This document shows, one piece after another, positions 32,462 through 43,695 of a stretch of 64,000 bases of DNA. The notes below the pieces were generated by a model, which saw only the letters and a program-made list of their open reading frames with translations, was not told where the DNA came from and made no database searches. The stretch comes from Rhizobiaceae bacterium (GTDB lineage Bacteria > Pseudomonadota > Alphaproteobacteria > Rhizobiales > Rhizobiaceae): the NCBI GenBank assembly GCA_017644005.1, contig JAEPMJ010000001.1, forward strand, positions 1,302,001 to 1,366,000. Direction: 5' to 3'. Position 1 is the first letter of the stretch; the number at the start of each line of letters is the position of its first letter. Position numbers and translations under genes: made by a program.

Positions 32462-32782
32462 CTATCTGCCGCGGGAGGCCTTTTCGGCGATGCCTGACTG
32501 GCCGGTTCGTTGCTCAAGTTCCGCAAATACGGAGCTGAGGGGAATACCAGCAATTTTGAGCACCACGAGCCAGTGATACAGCAAATCCGCGCTTTCCGAA
32601 ATCAGCGCGTTTTTGTCGTCCTGGATGGCCGCGATCACGGTTTCCACCGCTTCCTCGCCAAGTTTCTTGGCGGCCCTGGGCTGCCCCCCAGCGAGGAGAC
32701 GGGCTGTCCAGGAAGCTTCGTCACCGGACGATGCACGTTCGGCAATGATGCGTTCCAGATCTGCAAGTGAGAAGTCGCTCAT
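32462..32782 (-). CDS. hisE: phosphoribosyl-ATP diphosphatase
   Basis: [35 protein letters not shown]. Confidence 0.96.
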   Translation of the reverse strand: MSDFSLADLERIIAERASSGDEASWTARLLAGGQPRAAKKLGEEAVETVIAAIQDDKNALISESADLLYHWLVVLKIAGIPLSSVFAELEQRTGQSGIAEKASRGR

Positions 32783-32801
32783 GCCTATTCCCCTGTCGCG
32801 C

Positions 32802-33584
32802 TTATGCAGCGTCAAGCCGCACGGCGACGCCCGCTTGTGCCATATGCGCCTTCGCCTCGGCAATCGAGTAGGTGCCGAAATGGAAGATCGAAGCGGCCAG
32901 CACACCCGTCGCGCGGCCCCTCAAAACACCATCAACCAGGTGATCCAGCGTACCGACACCGCCCGACGCAATGACCGGAGCAGGCACGGCATCGGCGACG
33001 GCGCGGGTGAGGTCGAGATCATAACCTTCCTTGGTGCCGTCGCGGTCCATCGAAGTGAGCAGGATTTCGCCCGCGCCCAGCGCCACCACCTTGCGGGCGA
33101 ACTCAATGGCATCGATGCCGGTCGGCTCGCGACCGCCATGGGTGTAGATTTCCCAGCGGGCCGGCTCGCCGTTCGCCGACACACGGCGCGCGTCGATGGC
33201 GACCACGATGCACTGATCGCCGAATTTGTCGGCGGCTTGCGCCACGAAATCCGGGTTCTTTACCGCGGCGGTGTTGATCGACACCTTATCCGCTCCGGCG
33301 AGCAGCAGCTTGCGGATATCGGCGACCTGGCGCACACCGCCACCCACGGTCAGCGGCATGAAGCAATGCTCGGCGGTGCGCGCGACGACATCGAAGATCG
33401 TCTCGCGATTGTCCGACGAAGCGGTGATGTCGAGGAAGCAGAGTTCGTCGGCGCCGGCGGCGTCATAGGCGATCGCCGCCTCCACCGGATCGCCGGCATC
33501 GACGAGATCGACGAAGTTGACACCCTTGACGACACGGCCGTCCTTCACATCCAGACAGGGGATGACACGTGATTTGAGGGTCAT
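32802..33584 (-). CDS. hisF: imidazole glycerol phosphate synthase subunit HisF
   Basis: [41 protein letters not shown]. Confidence 0.98.
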   Translation of the reverse strand: MTLKSRVIPCLDVKDGRVVKGVNFVDLVDAGDPVEAAIAYDAAGADELCFLDITASSDNRETIFDVVARTAEHCFMPLTVGGGVRQVADIRKLLLAGADKVSINTAAVKNPDFVAQAADKFGDQCIVVAIDARRVSANGEPARWEIYTHGGREPTGIDAIEFARKVVALGAGEILLTSMDRDGTKEGYDLDLTRAVADAVPAPVIASGGVGTLDHLVDGVLRGRATGVLAASIFHFGTYSIAEAKAHMAQAGVAVRLDAA

Positions 33585-33691
33585 TGGACGGCCTCTTTCT
33601 GCTTTTGCGCATCCTCGCCGCTTCGCGGCTGCGGGTGGCGCGGGCCGTCCTTGACGTCCAGGCAGGGGATGACACGCGATTTGAGGATCAT
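33581..33691 (-). pseudogene. 36-codon ORF carrying a duplicated hisF 5' end, overlapping the hisF start (ATGA)
   Basis: Reads [36 protein letters not shown]; 33643-33691 is 44/49 identical to 33536-33584. Confidence 0.75.
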
Positions 33692-33708
33692 TTTTCCAGC
33701 TCCGCGCG

Positions 33709-34155
33709 TCAGGCCGCTACCGCGCGCGCTACAGCGTCACGCATGATCCGGCGGTGGAACGGCAGGATGAGCCGTAGATAGGTACGCCCAAAGAGATTGT
33801 GCGGCCGGACCCAGGTCGCGGCGTAAGCAACATTGTGGCGGCACAACACCGAAATGCGGAAATCCAGATGGCGGTCGTCAAATCCGAGCAGAATCTCGTC
33901 TTTGGCGCGCCCTGCCACCGGGAAAATGCCGAAACGGTCGCCACTTCGGCTGCGGCCTTTCAGCTTGAACGGCAGCACCGCAATTGCGCGCAGCAAGAGC
34001 AGGCCCTTCACCCAGGCCGGAAACGCGGTCGCCCTGGTAACGACGGCTTCGACGTCGAGCGCGGTTTCGCCGGCATAACAGTCGACAAAATCCCGCGGAC
34101 CCAGGAGATCGGCCAGCAATGTACCTTCCGGCAGTGGGGTCTCACGGACTTTCAA
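33709..34155 (-). CDS. DUF2867-like protein
   Basis: ORF between hisA and his[18 protein letters not shown]...[10 protein letters not shown] pattern; 4-bp overlap with hisA. Confidence 0.65.
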   Translation of the reverse strand: MKVRETPLPEGTLLADLLGPRDFVDCYAGETALDVEAVVTRATAFPAWVKGLLLLRAIAVLPFKLKGRSRSGDRFGIFPVAGRAKDEILLGFDDRHLDFRISVLCRHNVAYAATWVRPHNLFGRTYLRLILPFHRRIMRDAVARAVAA

Positions 34156-34925
34156 CGGCGTTCTTCCTCGAAAAGCGCATCCTCCGGCGCCTCGCCCCGC
34201 AGCACCGCCAGCGCCTCTGCGGGATCGATGCGGCCGTCATAAAGCGCGCGGCCGGAGATCGCGCCTTCCAGCCGCGCCGAGTCGGGCATGGTCATGCGTA
34301 CGATGTCGGCCAGCGAGGCGAGGCCACCGGACGCGATGACGGGAATGGACACGGCATCGGCCAGAGCGATGGTCGATTCCCAGTTGATGCCGGTCAGGAC
34401 ACCGTCGCGGTCGATGTCGGTATAGATGATCGCCGCGACGCCGGCACCTTCGAAGCGTCTGGCAAGCTCTTGGACTTCCAGCTCCGACGCCTCCGCCCAA
34501 CCCTCGACCGCGACCTTGCCACCGCGCGCGTCGATGCCGACTGCAATCTTGCCTGGAAAGGCAGCCGCAGCCTGTTTCACGAGTGCCGGGTCACGAACCG
34601 CGACAGTGCCCAGAATGACCCGCGCCAGTCCCTTTTCGAGCCAGGCCTCGATATGCGCCATGGAGCGGATGCCACCGCCAAGCTGAACCGGGTTCTTCGT
34701 CGCGGCGAGGATCGCCTCCACCGCCGCGCCATTGCGGCTTTCGCCGGCGAAGGCGCCGTCGAGATCGACCACATGCAGCCACTCGAAGCCCTGATCCTCA
34801 AAGGCCTTGGCCTGCGCGGCCGGGTCCGGATTGTAAACGGTGGCGCTCGCCATCTCGCCGAGCTTGAGGCGCACGCATTCGCCGCCCTTGAGGTCGATCG
34901 CGGGAAACAGGATCAAGGCGACCAC
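34152..34925 (-). CDS. hisA: phosphoribosylformimino-5-aminoimidazole carboxamide ribotide isomerase
   Basis: [37 protein letters not shown]. Confidence 0.97.
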   Translation of the reverse strand: MVALILFPAIDLKGGECVRLKLGEMASATVYNPDPAAQAKAFEDQGFEWLHVVDLDGAFAGESRNGAAVEAILAATKNPVQLGGGIRSMAHIEAWLEKGLARVILGTVAVRDPALVKQAAAAFPGKIAVGIDARGGKVAVEGWAEASELEVQELARRFEGAGVAAIIYTDIDRDGVLTGINWESTIALADAVSIPVIASGGLASLADIVRMTMPDSARLEGAISGRALYDGRIDPAEALAVLRGEAPEDALFEEERR

Positions 34926-35563
34926 CTCAGAAAATTCGCGATCAGGGCCAGACCCAGTTTCTGGCTCTTTTCGGGGTGAAACTGGGTGCCGACCATATTG
35001 TCGCGCGCGACAGCGGCGGTGACTTTGCCGCCATAGTCCGTTGTGGCGAGCAGGTCTTCGGTGCGCGCAGCCGCGAGGTGGTAGGAGTGGACGAAATAGG
35101 CGTGCAAGCCGTCATCGCCGGTCGAAATGCCGTCGAACAGCGGGTGGTTTTTCGCCAGCTCTATCGTATTCCAGCCGATCTGCGGGATCTTGAGCGCCGG
35201 ATCTGATGGTTTCATTTCCACCACGTCGCCAACGATCCAGCCGAGGCCTTTCGTGGTCGTTTTCTCCAGCCCTCGTTCCGACATCAGCTGCATGCCGACG
35301 CAGATGCCGAGAAACGGCCGGCCCTTGTCCATAACAGCCTCTTCCAGCGCCTCGACCATGCCGGAAACAGCATCGAGGCCGGCGCGGCAGTCGGCATATG
35401 CACCGACACCCGGCAGCACGATGCGGTCAGCCCTGCGGACAGCTTCGGCGTCCGCCGTTACCTCAATTGAAGCAGCCTTCCCCCCTTCGCGCGCGGCACG
35501 CTCGAAGGCCTTCGCAGCGGAGCGGAGATTGCCCGACCCGTAATCGATGATCACAACACGCAT
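34913..35563 (-). CDS. hisH: imidazole glycerol phosphate synthase subunit HisH
   Basis: [28 protein letters not shown] glutaminase Cys; [10 protein letters not shown]. Confidence 0.97.
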   Translation of the reverse strand: MRVVIIDYGSGNLRSAAKAFERAAREGGKAASIEVTADAEAVRRADRIVLPGVGAYADCRAGLDAVSGMVEALEEAVMDKGRPFLGICVGMQLMSERGLEKTTTKGLGWIVGDVVEMKPSDPALKIPQIGWNTIELAKNHPLFDGISTGDDGLHAYFVHSYHLAAARTEDLLATTDYGGKVTAAVARDNMVGTQFHPEKSQKLGLALIANFLRWSP

Positions 35564-35565
35564 GG

Positions 35566-36033
35566 TTATCTGCGGTCCGGATAGGCAAAAAGCCCGAGAG
35601 CCGGCGCGCCCGATGAAGCGGGTGCCGGAGGGTACCGCGTTTCGCGCCGCGGTGCATCGCCGCGAACCGATGACTCCCCGTGAATGTCGAAATAACGCAG
35701 CATCGCTTCGTCTTCGTTGGACGCCTCGACGATACCCGCCTCACGCCAGCCCTGGCGGCGCAGCGCGGCAACACGAAGCGAAGCGCCTTCCAGCGCCACA
35801 TAGATGGAAATCAGCAGCGACAGGCCCATCGCCACATCCTGAAGGCCGGCGAGTTCGCCGCCAACGCCAAGCGCCATCACTACAGCGAACACCAGCAGCG
35901 CCTCGACCCACATTCGGTGCCACAGCAGCCAGATGAACGGCAGGATCAGTGCCACGAACGAAAAGCCGTCTCTTACGAAGCGAGTTTCGCCGTCCGCGCG
36001 GGACGACGGCTCCATGACGACATAACTCGCCAT
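35566..36033 (-). CDS. DUF2628-like small membrane protein
   Basis: [24 protein letters not shown] motif; between hisH and hisB. Confidence 0.75.
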   Translation of the reverse strand: MASYVVMEPSSRADGETRFVRDGFSFVALILPFIWLLWHRMWVEALLVFAVVMALGVGGELAGLQDVAMGLSLLISIYVALEGASLRVAALRRQGWREAGIVEASNEDEAMLRYFDIHGESSVRGDAPRRETRYPPAPASSGAPALGLFAYPDRR

Positions 36034-36042
36034 TTCAGCACC

Positions 36043-36654
36043 TCATCCGTTCAATGTTCCCTTGGTCGAGGGAATGGCGCCCGCCTGGCGCGGGTCGATC
36101 TCGCACGCCGTGCGCAGCACGCGGGCTGCTGCCTTGAAGCAGGTTTCCGCGATATGGTGGCTATTGTCGCCATAGTGGTTGGCGATGTGCAGCGTAACGC
36201 CGGCATTCTGCGCCAGCGCATGGAAGAACTCGCGGAACAATTCGGTATCGAACGTACCTATCTTGGGCGACGGAAAGGCGACTTTCCAGACGAGATAGGG
36301 CCGGCCCGAGATGTCGATCGCCGCGCGGGTCAGAGTTTCGTCCATGGCAAGGTCGAGTGAGGCATAACGCGCCACGCCGCGCCGCTCGGCCAATGCCTCG
36401 GCCAATGCCTTGCCGATGGCGATGCCCGTGTCCTCAACCGTGTGATGATCGTCGATATGAGTATCGCCGCTGGCTTTCACCTCCATATCGATGAGCGAAT
36501 GGCGCGACAGCTGCTCCAGCATATGGTCGAAAAAGCCGATACCCGTTGTGATATCGGAACGGCCGGAGCCGTCCAGATTGACGCTGACGGAAATTGCGGT
36601 TTCGTTGGTCTTGCGCTCGACGCTTGCGCGACGTGCCGTTTCAGCGGAGGCCAT
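36043..36654 (-). CDS. hisB: imidazoleglycerol-phosphate dehydratase
   Basis: [49 protein letters not shown]. Confidence 0.97.
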   Translation of the reverse strand: MASAETARRASVERKTNETAISVSVNLDGSGRSDITTGIGFFDHMLEQLSRHSLIDMEVKASGDTHIDDHHTVEDTGIAIGKALAEALAERRGVARYASLDLAMDETLTRAAIDISGRPYLVWKVAFPSPKIGTFDTELFREFFHALAQNAGVTLHIANHYGDNSHHIAETCFKAAARVLRTACEIDPRQAGAIPSTKGTLNG

Positions 36655-36811
36655 GGTCTTTGGGTTCCGGTTGAAGATGGGCGCCTTCTACCAGCCGATA
36701 CCGCCAATATCCAGAACCATCCCGCACCTGCGAAAAGGAGCAGTTTGCATTAGGGTAGCTGGCGCATACATAAAGCGGCCAGAGCGAGTTTGGCGCAAAG
36801 CGCCGGAGATA

Positions 36812-37363
36812 ATGATGAGCGAACAGCAATCCATGCATGCCACGACAATCGTTACCGTGCGCAAAGGCGGCAAGGTGGTGATTGCCGGCGACGGCCAGGT
36901 GAGCCTTGGCCAGACGGTTATGAAGGGCAATGCCCGCAAGGTGCGACAGGTCGGCAAAGGCAATGTGATCGCCGGTTTCGCGGGCGCAACGGCCGATGCC
37001 TTTACTCTGCTGGAGCGGCTGGAGGCCAAGCTCGAACAATATCCCGACCAGCTGATGCGCGCTGCTGTGGAACTCGCCAAGGACTGGCGCACCGACCGCT
37101 ATCTGCGCCGTCTCGAAGCCATGATGCTGGTCGCCGACAAATCGGTGACGCTGGCGCTGACCGGTACCGGCGACGTGCTGGAGCCCGAGCACGGTGTGAT
37201 GGCCATCGGTTCGGGCGGCAATTACGCACTTGCGGCGGCACGTGCACTGATCGACACCGACCTGGACGCGGAGGACGTTGCCCGCCGCGCCATGCAGATC
37301 GCGGCCGATATCTGCGTCTACACCAATCACAACATCGTGGTGGAGACACTCGATGCCGCCTGA
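36812..37363 (+). CDS. hslV: ATP-dependent protease proteolytic subunit HslV
   Basis: [38 protein letters not shown]-terminal Thr of mature protease. Confidence 0.97.
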   Translation: MMSEQQSMHATTIVTVRKGGKVVIAGDGQVSLGQTVMKGNARKVRQVGKGNVIAGFAGATADAFTLLERLEAKLEQYPDQLMRAAVELAKDWRTDRYLRRLEAMMLVADKSVTLALTGTGDVLEPEHGVMAIGSGGNYALAAARALIDTDLDAEDVARRAMQIAADICVYTNHNIVVETLDAA

Positions 37364-37895
37364 TGGCGCCGGCATCAGCTTTGCGCCGGTGACGGCCGCG
37401 CATTACGGGCTTCTGCGCGAATGGCTGAGCCGTCCGCATATGCGCGAATGGTGGGGTGAGCCCGAAACCGAGCTCGGCTACATCGTCGACATGGTGGAAG
37501 GGCGCGATACGACCCGGCCATTCCTGATCATGCTTAGCGGCGAGCCCGTCGGGTACATCCAGTGCTGGTTCGTCGGCCACCATCAGAACGAAAAGTGGGT
37601 AAAGGACCACCCCTGGCTTATGGAGCTACCTAAGGAAACCGTCGGTGTCGATCTTTCGATCGGCGATCCCGACCGCCTGTCCGCGGGTATCGGCACGGCT
37701 GCGCTGACAGCCTTCGTCGCAATGCTGCGTACAGAAGGTTTCGACGACATCATCATCGATCCCGACCCGGACAACCGCCGCGCCGTACGCGCTTACGAAA
37801 AAGCCGGCTTCCTGCCAATTCCCGAACTTGAGGGGCGCACCGGCGACGTTCTGCTCATGCGGTATGCGCCAAAACCGAACGAGACACACATATGA
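37353..37895 (+). CDS. GNAT-family N-acetyltransferase (AAC(6')-like)
   Basis: [19 protein letters not shown]...[21 protein letters not shown]...[21 protein letters not shown]. Confidence 0.88.
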   Translation: MPPDGAGISFAPVTAAHYGLLREWLSRPHMREWWGEPETELGYIVDMVEGRDTTRPFLIMLSGEPVGYIQCWFVGHHQNEKWVKDHPWLMELPKETVGVDLSIGDPDRLSAGIGTAALTAFVAMLRTEGFDDIIIDPDPDNRRAVRAYEKAGFLPIPELEGRTGDVLLMRYAPKPNETHI

Positions 37896-39205
37896 CCACA
37901 TTTTCCCCGCGCGAGATCGTTTCCGAACTCGACCGCTACATCATCGGCCAGAAAGACGCCAAACGCGCCGTTGCAGTGGCGCTGCGCAATCGCTGGCGCC
38001 GGCAGCAGCTCGAGGGCGCCATGCGCGAAGAAGTGATGCCGAAAAACATCCTGATGATCGGACCGACGGGCGTCGGCAAGACCGAGATTTCGCGCCGTCT
38101 GGCGCGGCTCGCCGGTGCGCCCTTCATCAAGGTCGAGGCGACCAAATTCACCGAAGTCGGTTACGTCGGCCGCGATGTGGAGCAGATCATCCGCGATCTG
38201 GTGGAAGTCGCCATCGGGCTGGTGCGCGAGAAGAAGCGCGAAGAGGTTAAGGCACGGGCACATCTGAATGCGGAAGAACGGGTGCTCGACGCGCTTGTCG
38301 GCAAGACAGCAAGTCCGGCCACACGCGACAGCTTTCGCCGCAAGCTGCGCAACAACGAACTCGACGACAGCGAAATCGAGATCGAGGTGGCGGATACCGG
38401 ATCCGGCGGTATGCCGAACTTCGAGATTCCGGGCATGCCAGGCGCCAATATCGGCGTCATGAATATCAACGACATGCTGCAGAAGGCGATGGGCGGCCAG
38501 CGTACCAAACCGCGCAAGACGACGGTGAAGGATTCCTATGCGCTGCTGATCAACGACGAGTCAGACAAGCTGCTGGACCAGGATGCTGTGGTGCAGGAAG
38601 CGCTTTCCAGCACCCAGAATGACGGGATCGTGTTTCTGGACGAGATCGACAAGATCGCGGCCCGCGATGGCGGCATGGGCGCCGGCGTCAGCCGCGAAGG
38701 CGTACAGCGCGACCTGCTGCCGCTTGTCGAGGGGACGACTGTGGCGACCAAGTACGGCCCGGTGAAGACAGATCATATTCTGTTTATCGCGTCGGGCGCG
38801 TTCCATGTCTCGAAGCCATCCGACCTGTTGCCCGAACTCCAGGGGCGGCTGCCGATCCGCGTCGAACTCCGGGCGCTCGAAAAAGAAGATTTCCGCCGCA
38901 TCCTGACCGAGACCGAAGCCAGCCTGATCAAGCAATATACGGCGCTGATGCAGACCGAGGGGCTGACGCTCGAGTTTACCGACGATGCGATCGACGCGCT
39001 GGCCGGTATTGCCGTCGATCTCAATGCATCGGTCGAGAACATCGGCGCGCGACGTCTGCAGACGGTGATGGAGCGTGTGCTCGATGATATTTCGTTCAAT
39101 GCACCGGACAGTGCCGAAAAGGAATTCACCATCGACGCCGAATATGTGACCAAGAATGTGGGCGATCTCGCCAAAAACACAGATTTGTCGCGATTCATCC
39201 TGTAG
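37892..39205 (+). CDS. hslU: ATP-dependent protease ATPase subunit HslU
   Basis: [51 protein letters not shown]. Confidence 0.98.
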   Translation: MTTFSPREIVSELDRYIIGQKDAKRAVAVALRNRWRRQQLEGAMREEVMPKNILMIGPTGVGKTEISRRLARLAGAPFIKVEATKFTEVGYVGRDVEQIIRDLVEVAIGLVREKKREEVKARAHLNAEERVLDALVGKTASPATRDSFRRKLRNNELDDSEIEIEVADTGSGGMPNFEIPGMPGANIGVMNINDMLQKAMGGQRTKPRKTTVKDSYALLINDESDKLLDQDAVVQEALSSTQNDGIVFLDEIDKIAARDGGMGAGVSREGVQRDLLPLVEGTTVATKYGPVKTDHILFIASGAFHVSKPSDLLPELQGRLPIRVELRALEKEDFRRILTETEASLIKQYTALMQTEGLTLEFTDDAIDALAGIAVDLNASVENIGARRLQTVMERVLDDISFNAPDSAEKEFTIDAEYVTKNVGDLAKNTDLSRFIL

Positions 39206-39328
39206 AAGGCGGGCAGCCGGGCCGGGCACAACGATCAGTTCGCGTAATTGTGCCCGACTGCGGCTCGACACGCGCGCCGGCAGTTTCTAACCTGAGGCGT
39301 CCCTCGTTTCGGTAACCCTGGGGTGATC

Positions 39329-40300
39329 ATGAAGTTGCGGATGCTGCTTGTACTGGCTTGCCTGGCCCTTGGCCTGGAGACCGGTTTGGCCGCCGTGCTC
39401 GTGCCTGAAGGCAACCGGAACGCAAAACAACCCGAGATTCCCTACGGTTCAGGCAGCCGAACGAAAGCCGCCAAGACGACCTACGACGCCAAATATGAGC
39501 GGGTGCTGAAACTGCTGCGCAACGACGAGCAATTGCGCAAAAAGATCGAAACGACCGCCAGGGACTATGGAATCGATCCGATCCATATCGTTGGCGCCAT
39601 CGTCGGCGAGCATACATACAATGTGGATGTCTACGACCGGCTCCAGACCTATTATGTGAAGGCAATTTCCTACCTGCGCAGCGCGGTGGACTTCCGCCAC
39701 GACGGTGAAAGCGTCGACGATTTCATCAAGCGCCCGCAATTCGATGACTGCAACGAACTCAACGGCAGCTACGCAACCTGGACCTGCCGCGAAGCGGTTT
39801 GGAACGAGGAGTTCCGGGGTAAGGTCGTAGATGGGAAGAAATTTCCCGACGATCGCTTCGGCGCGGTGTTTTTCCAGCCTTTCTACGCCGGACAGACATT
39901 CGGCATTGGCCAGCTGAACCCGCTGACCGCGCTGCAGATGAGCGATCACGTCCATAAAGTATCCGGACTTCCAAAACTCGATCACCGGCGGGCGGCGCAA
40001 GTCTACAAGACGATCATGGACCCGGATCTGTCGCTGCCCTATGTCGCCGCATCGTTGAAAAAGGCCATCGACGCCTATGACAGGATCGCCGGTTACGACA
40101 TCTCCAGGAATCCCGGCATCACCGCCACGCTTTATAATGTCGGCGAGCCGGACGCGCGGGCCTACGCGCTAAAATCAGAGAATGCCGCGCGCCGAATGCG
40201 TGGGCAGGCGCCGCGCATGCCGCAGGAAAACTACTATGGCTGGTTTGTGAACAACAAGCTGGAGCAACTGCGCGAGCTGTTTCCCGAAGTTACGGATTGA
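39329..40300 (+). CDS. DUF1402-like secreted protein, possible lysozyme-like fold
   Basis: N-terminal signal-peptide-like MKLRMLLVLACLALGLETGLA; GAIVGEHTYN, FGIGQLNPLTALQM, ATLYNVGEP motifs. Confidence 0.75.
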   Translation: MKLRMLLVLACLALGLETGLAAVLVPEGNRNAKQPEIPYGSGSRTKAAKTTYDAKYERVLKLLRNDEQLRKKIETTARDYGIDPIHIVGAIVGEHTYNVDVYDRLQTYYVKAISYLRSAVDFRHDGESVDDFIKRPQFDDCNELNGSYATWTCREAVWNEEFRGKVVDGKKFPDDRFGAVFFQPFYAGQTFGIGQLNPLTALQMSDHVHKVSGLPKLDHRRAAQVYKTIMDPDLSLPYVAASLKKAIDAYDRIAGYDISRNPGITATLYNVGEPDARAYALKSENAARRMRGQAPRMPQENYYGWFVNNKLEQLRELFPEVTD

Positions 40301-40306
40301 GCCAGG

Positions 40307-40660
40307 CTATTCGTTGCCCAGCAACGACAGCAGCTGCGCGAGTTCGTCTTCAGTGAGAGTAGAAATGCGTCTGGCCAGAAGGTTGGCGAGTTCGGTCGCG
40401 GCCGGCGAAAGGCCCGCCGTATCGACAACGACCCTCGGATCGGATCCGGCAGCCAGTTGCTGAAGTTCCTCGACATCGTCCCAGATGAGATTGAAATAGC
40501 CGATGATCTTCTGGGTCATCGCCCAACTCGGTGCACTGCGATGACCATGTTCCAGCGCCGAGAGATAGGCGGCGCTTACCCCCAGCGCCTCGGCCATCTC
40601 CTTCTGATTGACGCCGCGTTCACGCCGCAACTGCCGCAGCTTCTGGCCGAATGGCGTCAT
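40307..40660 (-). CDS. XRE-family helix-turn-helix regulator
   Basis: FGQKLRQLRRERGVNQKEMAEALGVSAAYLSALEHGHRSAPS HTH. Confidence 0.9.
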   Translation of the reverse strand: MTPFGQKLRQLRRERGVNQKEMAEALGVSAAYLSALEHGHRSAPSWAMTQKIIGYFNLIWDDVEELQQLAAGSDPRVVVDTAGLSPAATELANLLARRISTLTEDELAQLLSLLGNE

Positions 40661-41205
40661 GTGCCGCCTCCAGGTGTACGACGCAGCTTGACGTAGAACG
40701 CGCCGTCGCCGCCATGCCTTCGCGAGGCTGACGAATAGCCGCTGACAAGTCCGCGAAACGGCGCGGTGGCAAACCACGCGGGAACGGCGCGGCGCAGAAC
40801 TCCTTCGCTCGACGGCGAAGAACCCTTGCCGGTGATGACAAGGACGTGACGAATCCCCTCTCCGTGGGCTCGGTGAAGAAACGACAGGAGCAGACTGTGC
40901 GCAGCAGCCTGGGTAAGGCCATGCAGATCGATGCGGGCTTCAATCTGGATACGACCCTTGGCAATGCGGCCATGGGTTTTGGTGTCGATGGAAGACGGAC
41001 GCGAAGCGGGACGTGGCGGTTTCTGCTGGTCTGGCGCCGGCAGCGACCCGCGTTTCGGCCTTGCCGGTGGCGGGGCAGCAGGTTCAGGCTCCCCATCCCC
41101 CACTTCAGGCTGGCCGCCGCTGCGGTCGAGCGGTGTGACAGTGCTGGCAACCCGCCCCCACAATATTCGGTCTTCCGCCGTCAGCGTCTTTCGCTTGCGG
41201 CTCAT
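40657..41205 (-). CDS. Smr/MutS-family endonuclease-domain protein
   Basis: ARIDLHGLTQAAAHSLLLSFL ... VLVITGKGSSPSSEGVLRRAVPAWF. Confidence 0.9.
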   Translation of the reverse strand: MSRKRKTLTAEDRILWGRVASTVTPLDRSGGQPEVGDGEPEPAAPPPARPKRGSLPAPDQQKPPRPASRPSSIDTKTHGRIAKGRIQIEARIDLHGLTQAAAHSLLLSFLHRAHGEGIRHVLVITGKGSSPSSEGVLRRAVPAWFATAPFRGLVSGYSSASRRHGGDGAFYVKLRRTPGGGT

Positions 41206-42308
41206 GCCCAGTGCTCCGCAAGAGCCGCCGGAACAAGCATGTAGAAATCCGCCTTGTTGCGGATAACACCTGCAACCGCGCCCGCTGCCTGACCCGACCC
41301 GGTGAAGAGATCGCCGCGCGCCGGGCCGATAATGGCCGAGCCGGTGTCCTGCGCAATCATCAGGCGGCGAAATCCACTGCTTCCAAAAGCGTGCAGCGAT
41401 GGCGAGACGACGAACATCGGTGTCGCGAAAGTATGCAGCAGACGGTCCACAGCAAGTGAGCGGCCCGCAGTCAGCGGTACCTTGGCGGCCGCGACCGGCC
41501 CTGCCTCTTCATCATCGACCGCAGCCTCGCGAAAAAAGATGAAAGACCTGTTCTGCCACAGGATCTCGTCGTGCCGTGCGGGATTGGCAGCGAGCCAGGC
41601 GCGGATCGATTGCATGGTCACGTCAGCCAGCGGGATTTCTCCCATGTCGGCGAGAACGCGGCCGATGCCGGTGAAGGGATGGCCCGATTTCGCGGCATAG
41701 GTGACGCGTAACGTATCTCCCTCGGCCATGCGCAGGCGTGCAGCTCCCTGAATGTGAATAAAGAAAAGATCGATGCGATCGGATAGCCAGGCGATCTCAA
41801 GGTGACGGCCGGCAAGCGCGCCGGATTCAATCGCCCGGCGATCGAAATATTCCGAAATCACCCCTCCATGGCGGCGTCCGAAACGAAAGGACGGATCGAT
41901 CTCGGCCGAACGGTTGTCGTCGTCCAGGTCGATCAGATCGTCAGGACGGCGATAGAGGGGAAAACGGAATTCGCGGGTTCTTACGCGGGATGCGCGGGCT
42001 TCCGGCTCATAAAAGCCGGTGACGAAGCCCGTGTCGCGCCCGGGCCGTATCAGAAACGGCCGGAAATGGCGCTCGAAAAAGGCCCGGGCTTCGCCGGCGG
42101 TAATGCCGGCCATGGTTCGCGCTTCGGCGAAAGCCGGCAGAAAGGCCTCTGCCGGTACTCCTATAGCACCGCTTCGATAGGGCTTTTCCGCCGCCCGGAA
42201 TCCGCAGCGGCGAAACGCGGCAAAGGCGGCCTCATGATCGTCGGTATCCCAACCCGGAAGGCTGTCGAAGGTTCTTGCAGCAAACTCAACTCGCGGGAAC
42301 GCCGCCAT
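41202..42308 (-). CDS. mltA: membrane-bound lytic murein transglycosylase A (MltA family)
   Basis: FVTGFYEPEARAS, FIHIQGAARLRMAEGDTLRVTYAAKSGHPFTGIGRVL, IAQDTGSAIIGPARGDLFTGSG. Confidence 0.95.
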   Translation of the reverse strand: MAAFPRVEFAARTFDSLPGWDTDDHEAAFAAFRRCGFRAAEKPYRSGAIGVPAEAFLPAFAEARTMAGITAGEARAFFERHFRPFLIRPGRDTGFVTGFYEPEARASRVRTREFRFPLYRRPDDLIDLDDDNRSAEIDPSFRFGRRHGGVISEYFDRRAIESGALAGRHLEIAWLSDRIDLFFIHIQGAARLRMAEGDTLRVTYAAKSGHPFTGIGRVLADMGEIPLADVTMQSIRAWLAANPARHDEILWQNRSFIFFREAAVDDEEAGPVAAAKVPLTAGRSLAVDRLLHTFATPMFVVSPSLHAFGSSGFRRLMIAQDTGSAIIGPARGDLFTGSGQAAGAVAGVIRNKADFYMLVPAALAEHWA

Positions 42309-42333
42309 CACCCGGCCGCCGGCCTTGCCGCTG

Positions 42334-43038
42334 TCAGTCGTCGGCTTCGGTCGCGACAAGCTTCCAGTTGGGGTCGTTGGAGCGGGTATCGCGCGCGAAG
42401 GTCCAGACGTCCTTGACCTCTGCCACCGTTTCGGGGTCGCCGTCGATCACCTCACCGCTCTTGTCGAGCGTGGCCGAAATAAGCTCGCTGACAATCCGCA
42501 GTGTTATGTGCGCTTCCGAACCCTTCAGTTCGGCAGACACTATGTCCGCCTTGTCGATACCAACGAAGGACGATTGCACCTTCTCGGAGCGTGATTCGCG
42601 GTCGTCGATCGCCGCAACAAATCCTTCGTACACCTCGCGTGACAGAAGGTTCCTGAGCGTGCGCTTGTCGCCATCGGCGTAGGCCATGACGATCATCTCA
42701 TAGGCCAGTTTGGCACCGTCGACGAAAGAGCTCGGATCGAAATCCGGCTCAGCGTCGCGAATGGCGCGCAGGCCTTTGTTCAGATCCGAACCAGGTTTAG
42801 CGACCGCATCGATTGATACGTACCTGTCCTCGGTCTCTGCCGCATCCTTTCGGCGGGGCAGGGATATGACATTTTCCTGGGCGTTGTCGTTTTCCTCGTT
42901 GCGGGTACGACCCGCGGTGTAGGGGTCGAATGGCGGACGCTCGTTTCCCGTACGCCGGCCCAGCACATTGCGGAGCTGATAGAAAATCACCACAGCCGCG
43001 ACGAGAAAAAAGATCGTTCCGAAGTCGAAGAATTGCAT
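42334..43038 (-). CDS. Tim44-domain protein (TimA-like)
   Basis: N-terminal TM segment followed by FVDGAKLAYEMIVMAYADGDKRTLRNLLSREVYEGF. Confidence 0.9.
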   Translation of the reverse strand: MQFFDFGTIFFLVAAVVIFYQLRNVLGRRTGNERPPFDPYTAGRTRNEENDNAQENVISLPRRKDAAETEDRYVSIDAVAKPGSDLNKGLRAIRDAEPDFDPSSFVDGAKLAYEMIVMAYADGDKRTLRNLLSREVYEGFVAAIDDRESRSEKVQSSFVGIDKADIVSAELKGSEAHITLRIVSELISATLDKSGEVIDGDPETVAEVKDVWTFARDTRSNDPNWKLVATEADD

Positions 43039-43215
43039 TTGATTCGCCAGTTATTCAGGGCATTTCGTCCATTTAAGGCGATCCGCCAGCCGCGGCCCGA
43101 TTTTCCGCGTGTTTTCCACTTCACATATAGAACGCACGGCAACATCATTCAAATCAAGTCAATGAATCCCTATTTGGTGAAAATCGCCCGTTGTCGCGCA
43201 TAAGGATTCGCTCAT

Positions 43216-43695
43216 TTGCCGTTTTCGCTAATTCCGTTCCTGCTTCTGGCCATACCGATCGCCGAAATCGCCGTTTTTTTGGTGGTCGGCGGGCAAATCG
43301 GCGTGCTTGCGACCATATTGCTGATTCTCGCTACGGCTGTAACTGGTTCGATCCTGCTGCGAATTCAGGGCTTTGGCGTCATGTCGCGCATTCGTCAGAC
43401 AATGGATGCGGGGCAATTGCCCGGACGCGACCTGGTGCATGGGTTCATGATCATGGCCGCCGGGCTTCTGCTTCTCACTCCCGGCTTTATTACAGATTCG
43501 ATTGGCTTCCTGCTTTTCGTGCCCGCATTCAGGGATCTTGCCTGGTCGCTGGTGCGCGACCGTGTCGCGGCGGCGGAAGGCACCTCTTTCCAATGGCGGA
43601 CGGGTCGCGGAGGCCAAACGATCGATCTCGACGCCGACGAGTTCGAGCGCGAAGCGCAGCGCGAACCGCGTGACGGTCAAGAACGACTCAGGTGA
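43216..43695 (+). CDS. fxsA: FxsA family membrane protein
   Basis: [68 protein letters not shown]. Confidence 0.93.
   Translation: MPFSLIPFLLLAIPIAEIAVFLVVGGQIGVLATILLILATAVTGSILLRIQGFGVMSRIRQTMDAGQLPGRDLVHGFMIMAAGLLLLTPGFITDSIGFLLFVPAFRDLAWSLVRDRVAAAEGTSFQWRTGRGGQTIDLDADEFEREAQREPRDGQERLR

Noticed and set aside
39223-39256. Inverted repeat CGGGCACAA-N16-TTGTGCCCG after hslU as a terminator
   Set aside because: Long loop and no T-tract; cannot be supported as an intrinsic terminator.
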